The notes under the pieces: generated by a model | What the model was told of the DNA's origin: nothing | The model's database searches: none | What the model saw: only the letters and a program-made list of their open reading frames with translations | Made by a program: the position numbers and the translations under genes | Shown here: piece after piece, positions 58,702 through 64,000 of the stretch | Layout of the letters: every line of letters starts with the position of its first letter | Numbering within the stretch: the stretch's first letter is position 1 | Source of the DNA: Halomarinibacterium sedimenti | GTDB taxonomy: Bacteria; Bacteroidota; Bacteroidia; Flavobacteriales; Flavobacteriaceae | Direction: 5' to 3' | Length of the DNA stretch: 64,000 nt | Assembly: GCF_019312585.1 (NCBI RefSeq) | Contig: NZ_JAHWDP010000004.1 | Coordinates: 62,001-126,000, forward strand

Positions 58702-61530
58702 TTAGAATTTTAAGGAATATCCAAGGCTAATTTTTTGGCCAGGACTCCATTTTGAATAGGTTATATCCTCTGTGCCGAAAGATTGGTATACACTTTCAAT
58801 ATCGTCATCTAGAAGATTTTCAAAACTTAAAGAAATCTGACTATTTCTAGATTTTCCAAATTGTTTTGAAACATTAAATTTCAAATTATGAAAAGGGAGG
58901 GTATAAACATCGGCAATATCTGCAGCTCCAACTATTTGAAGTGTTTTTCCTTGGGTATTATAATAAAAACCAGATTTCCAGCCATTATCTTTTCCTTCAT
59001 ACGTAATTCCGAAGTTAATAAGGTAAGGAGATTGCCCTTGAAGTTGTCTAGTTTTATCTAACGTTTCCCCTTCTCTAAGATTGTCCAATCTTCCTTGTCG
59101 TTCATCTTCACTATAATTCTGTTTGGATTCAATTATGGAAACATTAAAATTAAAATTAAATTCTTCCCAACCAGTTATAAAACCTAAACTTTTTCTGAGT
59201 TCTAGCTCACCACCAAAAACTTCAGCATCGCCTAAATTAAGAGGCGTATATTGTCCATAAGCTCTTCTAATAAAGGAAAGTTCTATAGGATCTGTAAATG
59301 ATTTATAAAACCCGCTTAAAGCAAAAAAATCACCATTTTCTCCATAATTTTCAAACCTAAGGTCGAAGTTATCTATGTAAGTAGGTTGCAAATCTATATT
59401 ACCAATAAAGGTGTTGCTACTTATGGGGTCAAAAATTTCTGCAATAGAAGCTTCTTTAAATGATGGTCTAGCTGTGGTTTTTGAATAAGAGGCTCTAATT
59501 TTTTGAGATTCGTCTTCTTGAAGGTCAAAAATTAAATTTGCTGAAGGAAAAAAATCGGATTTATCAAGAATCGTGGTGCCATCAAAAAAACTACCATCTT
59601 GCCTTTGTCCCGTATAATTAAGTTCAAACTTTTCAAAACGAACACCTAGAATGGCATTAAACCATGGCAATACTTTTATTTGTTCTGAAAGATATCCAGA
59701 AGCCACTGTTATTTCAGAGTCAAATGAGTCTGATGGGCTGGAATCTTTTCTAAGATAGACCCCGCTATTAGTTTGTTCATTATAAATATTTTCATCTAGT
59801 AGAATTTGATTTGGGTCACCATTAAATTGAGCAGAATTGAAATTTATAAATGGAAAAGAATATCGAATAACTTCAAAATCTCTTTGTTTATAGGCATATC
59901 CACCCCCAAATTTTAACTTAGCCTCATTTCCAAAAAGGGTGTGTTTATTTTCAAATGCCAATTTTCCTACTAAGTTGATCTCTTCCAGATTTCTATAAAA
60001 CCTTGAAGCGTCACCAGACTCACTAGGCTCGATAGTGTAAACTTCTTCACCAGTCTCACTATTAATGCTTACTCTAAAAGGAGTTACCCTAAAATCTTTG
60101 TCATAAATAGTTGCAAAGGAAGGGGATAACCTCCAGTCTATTTTCCATTGATTTTCGGCTCCTAAACTGTGCTCCCCGTTAAGAAGTAGGTTTGAAATGG
60201 CTCTTTCGGTATAAATTAGATTATCTTTTTTAATTTGGTTAGAACTAATGATTCCATTCTGTAACCTAAAAATACTGGCCTGAGATTCTCCATTTTGAAT
60301 ATGCAGTGCTGTTATGCGGTATTTGGATTTTTCAGTTTTTAAAGATATTCCAGCCAAGCTGCTTATTAATACACTGTTAGTTCCTAATTCTCCATTTTGA
60401 CTTCTATCCAATAATAAATTATAATTGGAAGGATTCGCTTCATCTTTTCTAAAAATTTGACCATTAATATATTCATCAAAATATTGAGTCTCATTTCTAT
60501 ATGATATTGAGGCTAGATAGCCTAGTTTGTTATCACCAATATCGAAGCGATCTCCAGCAGTGACAGAAAAATTATAGTCCATAAAACTTTGATTATTTTC
60601 TGGAGCTAATGTTTTTTCAAATCTTCTCGTTAAAATGCTATTTACATTTGCATTTTGTTGGGGTAAAGGGATTTCTTGTGCAGCAGGGATAGGGTTGGAC
60701 CTTAGTCCATTATCAAAACCTAAAATATCAGTTGGGCTACTCTTATCTGCAATATAATTATTATTAAAGTGCATATCTCTATTATATCCAGCTCCCAAAG
60801 ACACACTATATTCAGCTCTATTAGGAATATCTTTAGTAACAATATCTACAACTCCTCCAGTAAAATCTGCTGGTTGATCTGCTGTAGAAGATTTTATCAC
60901 AACAATATTTTCAAGAATTTGTGATGGAAAAATATCCAATTGAAGCGTATTTCGATCGGGATCCAATCCAGGAATATCCATGCCGTTTAGTATAGATTTA
61001 GTGTATCTATCTCCTAAACCTCTTACATATACAAATTTTCCACCTTGAACAGATACACCCGGAATGGTTTTTACAGCACTCGCAATATCACTTGCGCCAA
61101 CTTTTTTAATGGATTCTAATGAAAGCCCGTCCATAAGCGATACAGAATTTTTTTGAAAGCTAAGTACCGCAGACTCACTGTTTTTAGAAACAGTAGTAGA
61201 TATAACCACTTCGTCTAAAGAGGCAAGACTAGGGTTAAGGGTGATATCTATAATTTTAACTTCGCCATTTTTAACAGTAACTTGAGTAATTTCTTTGGTT
61301 TGGTATCCTACAAAAGAATATTCAATAGTATATGTGCCTTCACCAACTTCTAAAGAGTATTTACCATCAAAATCTGATGTAGTTCCAGTTGTAGTCCCTT
61401 TCACAATAATATTAGCAAATGCTAATACGTCGTTAAACTCACCATCAAGTATTTTTCCTGAGATGATTCCTTGCCCAAAAGAGGTATTAATAAAAAAGAG
61501 TATTAATAAAAAAGATAAATGTTTTTTCAT
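58702..61530 (-). CDS. TonB-dependent outer-membrane receptor with carboxypeptidase-like domain
   Basis: The protein has 942 residues. A signal peptide (LLILFFINTSFGQ) precedes a carboxypeptidase-D-like regulatory beta-sandwich (ISGKILDGEFNDVLAFANIIVKGTTTGTTSDFDGKYSL), as in SusC-type receptors. A plug domain (VKTIPGVSVQGGKFVYVRGLGDRYTKSILNGMDIP) and a 22-strand barrel ending SPGQKISLGYSLKF follow. ATG 61530 starts the signal peptide. It is downstream of a lipoprotein gene in one unit whose promoter has Pho-type repeats, so a phosphorylated or phosphate-rich ligand is inferred. Confidence 0.92.
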   Translation of the reverse strand: MKKHLSFLLILFFINTSFGQGIISGKILDGEFNDVLAFANIIVKGTTTGTTSDFDGKYSLEVGEGTYTIEYSFVGYQTKEITQVTVKNGEVKIIDITLNPSLASLDEVVISTTVSKNSESAVLSFQKNSVSLMDGLSLESIKKVGASDIASAVKTIPGVSVQGGKFVYVRGLGDRYTKSILNGMDIPGLDPDRNTLQLDIFPSQILENIVVIKSSTADQPADFTGGVVDIVTKDIPNRAEYSVSLGAGYNRDMHFNNNYIADKSSPTDILGFDNGLRSNPIPAAQEIPLPQQNANVNSILTRRFEKTLAPENNQSFMDYNFSVTAGDRFDIGDNKLGYLASISYRNETQYFDEYINGQIFRKDEANPSNYNLLLDRSQNGELGTNSVLISSLAGISLKTEKSKYRITALHIQNGESQASIFRLQNGIISSNQIKKDNLIYTERAISNLLLNGEHSLGAENQWKIDWRLSPSFATIYDKDFRVTPFRVSINSETGEEVYTIEPSESGDASRFYRNLEEINLVGKLAFENKHTLFGNEAKLKFGGGYAYKQRDFEVIRYSFPFINFNSAQFNGDPNQILLDENIYNEQTNSGVYLRKDSSPSDSFDSEITVASGYLSEQIKVLPWFNAILGVRFEKFELNYTGQRQDGSFFDGTTILDKSDFFPSANLIFDLQEDESQKIRASYSKTTARPSFKEASIAEIFDPISSNTFIGNIDLQPTYIDNFDLRFENYGENGDFFALSGFYKSFTDPIELSFIRRAYGQYTPLNLGDAEVFGGELELRKSLGFITGWEEFNFNFNVSIIESKQNYSEDERQGRLDNLREGETLDKTRQLQGQSPYLINFGITYEGKDNGWKSGFYYNTQGKTLQIVGAADIADVYTLPFHNLKFNVSKQFGKSRNSQISLSFENLLDDDIESVYQSFGTEDITYSKWSPGQKISLGYSLKF

Positions 61531-61548
61531 CTTGAGTTTTTTAATAGC

Positions 61549-61584
61549 AAATTGCCCGTTTAAAAAAACGAGCAATTTTTTTGG
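61549..61584 (-). other. intergenic hairpin between the lipoprotein and TonB receptor genes
   Basis: AAATTGC-c-CGTTT pairs with AAACG-a-GCAATTT across a short A-rich loop, in the 78-nt gap. The minus-strand side has no U-tract, so it looks more like an mRNA-stabilising or attenuating stem than a full terminator. Confidence 0.45.
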
Positions 61585-61608
61585 CTAAAGTATTAGTGGA
61601 TAATTGTA

Positions 61609-62862
61609 TTAATTTAAAGCGCCTTTGGATGCTGCATAGGTCCAAGAGAAATTACTTAAGTTAGCTCCCCCACTTGTTCCAGATGTACTCCATCCAGCAG
61701 CTTGTTCAGTAAAAGAAGGTGTGATAATTGTACTTTCTCCATCACCTGTTTTTTCTACAAAAATTTCATTGACAGTATTTACACCTTCAGGTAGTTCTAC
61801 TACCCAACTTTGAAATGTAATTTTTCCATCAATAAAATTTTGGGCTACACCATTATTGTCTAATTCTACATCTGAATCAGCTTTAAATCCTCGTGCAAAT
61901 ACATTTTTTATGGTACCCATAGCTCTATCTCTTAAATCGGCATATTCACCATTTTCTGTATTGGTATTTCCTATTAATGTTAAACCATCAATGGTAAAAC
62001 TTCCTTCAAGAGAACCGGCAGGGCCATCAATTTCTAAACCGTGGTCTGAAATATCACCTAAAACCACAACGGCGTTAGAAATGGTTCCAGAGTAAGCCTC
62101 ATCAATATCAAGACCGTCGTCACCTTGTGCCCACACTAATGCATTTTCTACATTAACGGTGCCGCCAAACCACTCTATACCATCATCTACATTTCCCACC
62201 ACTTCAATATTGTTTATAGTAGTACCACTTCCTACACCACCTAACGTAAGTCCGTTTATTTCATTCCCGTCTCCAATTAAAGTACCACCGTGTCTAATAG
62301 ACACATAACTTAAAGTTCCACTGTTGTCAGCATCATTGTTTCCACCATACAGACCATTAGTATCACTTGCAGGGATTCCTTCAATTTGATTTTCGGTAGC
62401 ATTTCCTGATAATGAAGCACGTGCATTTCCTAAAATTAAAAGGCCTCCCCAAAGTCCACGGTCATTTTCACTAAGATTGGTTCCTGCTATTTGTCCAACA
62501 TCAATGTTATCTGCAATTGACGTAAAAATGATAGGCTGGGAAGCAGTTCCTACGGCATTAATTTTAGCTCCTCGTGCAATAATTAATGTAGATGCATTCG
62601 CTCCAGATCCAGCAAAAGCCTTTATAATGGTTCCTGGGTCAATGGTTAAAGTAGCACCGTTAGTTACAGTAACTCTACCTTCTAGTTCCCAGATAACATC
62701 ATTTGTTAAAGTAAAGTCTTCTGTAATTTGCCCGGTAAGCGTGGTTTCTATTACAACACCACCATCATCATCGATAGGTATAATATCCCCATTATCATCA
62801 CTTCCACATGCAATTAATACTAGGGAGAGTAAAATTCCTTTAATTTTAATAAGATTCTTCAT
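61609..62862 (-). CDS. surface lipoprotein with right-handed beta-helix-like repeats, partner of the TonB receptor
   Basis: The protein has 417 residues. A signal peptide with lipobox LIAC (Cys 19) is followed by a Gly/Asp-rich SGSDDNGD-type linker (here GSDDNGD), often a surface-export signal in Bacteroidota. A domain rich in short T/V/I/N strands then reads GRVTVTNGATLTIDPGTIIKAFAG, SYVSIRHGGTLIG and NNIEVVGNVDDGIEWFGG, consistent with a parallel beta-helix. It should bind a ligand at the surface for the receptor encoded 78 nt downstream. The ligand is unknown; the promoter suggests phosphate-starvation control. Confidence 0.78.
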   Translation of the reverse strand: MKNLIKIKGILLSLVLIACGSDDNGDIIPIDDDGGVVIETTLTGQITEDFTLTNDVIWELEGRVTVTNGATLTIDPGTIIKAFAGSGANASTLIIARGAKINAVGTASQPIIFTSIADNIDVGQIAGTNLSENDRGLWGGLLILGNARASLSGNATENQIEGIPASDTNGLYGGNNDADNSGTLSYVSIRHGGTLIGDGNEINGLTLGGVGSGTTINNIEVVGNVDDGIEWFGGTVNVENALVWAQGDDGLDIDEAYSGTISNAVVVLGDISDHGLEIDGPAGSLEGSFTIDGLTLIGNTNTENGEYADLRDRAMGTIKNVFARGFKADSDVELDNNGVAQNFIDGKITFQSWVVELPEGVNTVNEIFVEKTGDGESTIITPSFTEQAAGWSTSGTSGGANLSNFSWTYAASKGALN

Positions 62863-62897
62863 ATTGTTTTTGTTTAGTTTGTTCTTAATTGATGGTG

Positions 62898-62974
62898 CAA
62901 ATATGGAACTAGCATGTAAAGTGGGTGTTAATCTAAAATTATGATTAAGTCATTTCAAGGTTATCTAAATGTTA
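62898..62974 (-). promoter_or_regulatory. candidate Pho-type repeat array and -7 box for the lipoprotein/TonB unit
   Basis: TGTTA (62926), AATTA (62937), AGTCA (62948), GGTTA (62959) and TGTTA (62970) follow in strict 11-nt phase on the plus strand. A 7/8 -7 box (CATATTTG, minus 62905-62898) lies 20 nt from the first half-site, the same as in the Pit promoter. The array sits in the 172-nt gap shared with divergent dgt. Confidence 0.6.
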
Positions 62975-63037
62975 AATGGTTAACCTTAAAAAAATGATTG
63001 AATTAAGTATCTTGCATCTTCAATATTTCAAAGTATG

Positions 63038-64000
63038 ATGCAATGGGAAAAGCTCCTTTCTTTAAAAAGACAAGGAGATACAAATAAACGATTACGAATA
63101 GAACAAGACGAAACCCGATTGGGTTTTGAAGTTGATTACGACAGGATTATTTTTTCTTCCGCTTTTAGAAGCCTTCAGGATAAAACACAGGTAATTCCGC
63201 TTTCAAAAACCTCCTTTGTTCATACCCGCTTAACTCATAGTTTGGAAGTTTCGGTGGTTGGGAGGTCTCTAGGAAGAGCAGTAGGGAAAGCTATATTGGA
63301 AAGGCATCCTTATCTTGAAAAAACGCATGGGTATCGTTTTAATGATTTTGGAGCTATCGTGGCTGCTGCTTCTTTGGCTCACGATATTGGAAACCCTCCT
63401 TTTGGACATTCGGGTGAAAAAGCAATTGGCGATTATTTTTTAAATGGAAACGGAAATCGATTTAAAAAAGTTTTAACCGATAAGGAGTTTCAGGATTTGG
63501 TCGATTTTGAAGGTAACGCAAATGGCTTCAAAATTTTGACAGAATCTAAACATGGAGTGGAAGGGGGATTACGACTTTCTTATGGGACCTTGGGTGCTTT
63601 TATGAAATATCCCAAAGAATCACTTCCCAAAAAACCAACGCCTCACATAGCCGATAAAAAATACGGGGTTTTTCAGAGTGAAGTTTCTTTTTTTACTGAA
63701 GTGGCAGAAGAACTAGGATTATTGAAAATGGAAAACAATAGATATAGTCGTCATCCATTAACTTTTCTGGTGGAAGCGGCAGATGATATTTGCTACACAC
63801 TAATTGATTTTGAAGACGGAATAAATTTAGGATTAATTGAGGAGGAACTTGCTTTAGAATATTTGGTAAATCTTGTAAAAGACACCCTTCAAAAAAAGAA
63901 ATATAGTAAGTTAACGCAGGCTTCAGATAGGCTTGCTTATTTGCGATCATTAGCAATAAACACTTTAATTGAAGAAGCTGTGTCAGTATTTATTAAAAAT
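63038..64000 (+). CDS. dgt: deoxyguanosinetriphosphate triphosphohydrolase (3' end cut by window)
   Basis: This HD-domain enzyme hydrolyses dGTP to deoxyguanosine and triphosphate, trimming the dNTP pool. The visible 321 codons include the N-terminal WEKLLSLKRQGDTNKRL, the DYDRIIFSSAFRSLQDKTQV block, the first His in HTRLTHSLEV, and the HD motif LAHDIGNPPFGHSGE. No stop is reached before the window ends. The start is one of two adjacent ATGs (63035 or 63038). It is divergent from the lipoprotein/TonB unit. Confidence 0.93.
   Translation, partial: MQWEKLLSLKRQGDTNKRLRIEQDETRLGFEVDYDRIIFSSAFRSLQDKTQVIPLSKTSFVHTRLTHSLEVSVVGRSLGRAVGKAILERHPYLEKTHGYRFNDFGAIVAAASLAHDIGNPPFGHSGEKAIGDYFLNGNGNRFKKVLTDKEFQDLVDFEGNANGFKILTESKHGVEGGLRLSYGTLGAFMKYPKESLPKKPTPHIADKKYGVFQSEVSFFTEVAEELGLLKMENNRYSRHPLTFLVEAADDICYTLIDFEDGINLGLIEEELALEYLVNLVKDTLQKKKYSKLTQASDRLAYLRSLAINTLIEEAVSVFIKN

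Noticed and set aside
62477-62944. Plus-strand open frame of 155 codons antisense to the beta-helix lipoprotein gene
   Set aside because: It reads across the lipoprotein signal peptide and the promoter repeats; codon use is that of an antisense frame.

Overview
The window is chromosomal DNA from a member of the Bacteroidota, almost certainly family Flavobacteriaceae. The evidence is low G+C content, promoters with the Bacteroidota -7 element TAnnTTTG, two proteins with type IX secretion (T9SS) C-terminal sorting domains, a SusC-like TonB receptor, SPII lipoproteins, and many families largely restricted to this group (DUF6090, DUF6428, DUF4286, DUF3109, DUF4468, HTTM). I do not assign a genus. 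No prophage, IS element, CRISPR array or rRNA operon is visible. One tRNA, Leu(CAA), is present.

Layout. 0-3.9 kb: a cut OmpA-family gene, a coiled-coil protein and fructose-1,6-bisphosphatase on the minus strand, divergent from a GNAT-aspartokinase pair. 3.9-12 kb: an OlsF-like bifunctional acyltransferase, a T9SS-secreted repeat protein, a membrane AraC regulator and small envelope proteins including a PagL-like lipid A deacylase. 12-21.2 kb: ten tandem DUF6090 paralogues, each with one near-invariant membrane anchor and a divergent exported domain, interrupted by a RidA-like and a double SnoaL-like lipoprotein. This is the most unusual block. 21-24 kb: a DUF1304 gene and an MBOAT/SGNH O-acylation pair. 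24.3-25.9 kb: a decaying ars operon (ArsR, DUF6428, GNAT and an arsC relic). 26-39 kb: mostly housekeeping genes (mgtE, ksgA, a TPR protein, serS, ribF, pth, rplY, prs). 39.1-39.6 kb: a GIY-YIG gene between a palindrome-split tRNA-Leu relic and the intact tRNA-Leu. 39.6-45.8 kb: a T9SS protein, HupE, a dCMP deaminase, a tail-specific protease, MarC and DUF3109. 46.2-49.7 kb: nrdB-nrdA behind a cluster of repeated TGTTRAAAA motifs. 49.9-62.9 kb: phosphate and anion handling, with a Na/Pi symporter, a Pit transporter fused to a PhoU-like domain, a phosphate-type porin, a MORN-type protein, a SulP-carbonic anhydrase pair and a TonB receptor with a lipoprotein partner. The window ends inside dgt.

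How the genes work together. Four transcription units in the 53.9-63 kb region share an 11-bp-phased direct repeat (TGTTA-N6-TGTTA, one half-site GGTTA). Its distance from candidate -7 boxes fits PhoB-type activation, so Pit, the porin, the MORN protein and the TonB/lipoprotein pair probably form a phosphate-starvation regulon. nrdA/nrdB, dgt and dCMP deaminase are the window's nucleotide-pool genes. The DUF6090 array has no known function. Its constant anchor and variable exported domains suggest a diversified family of envelope proteins.
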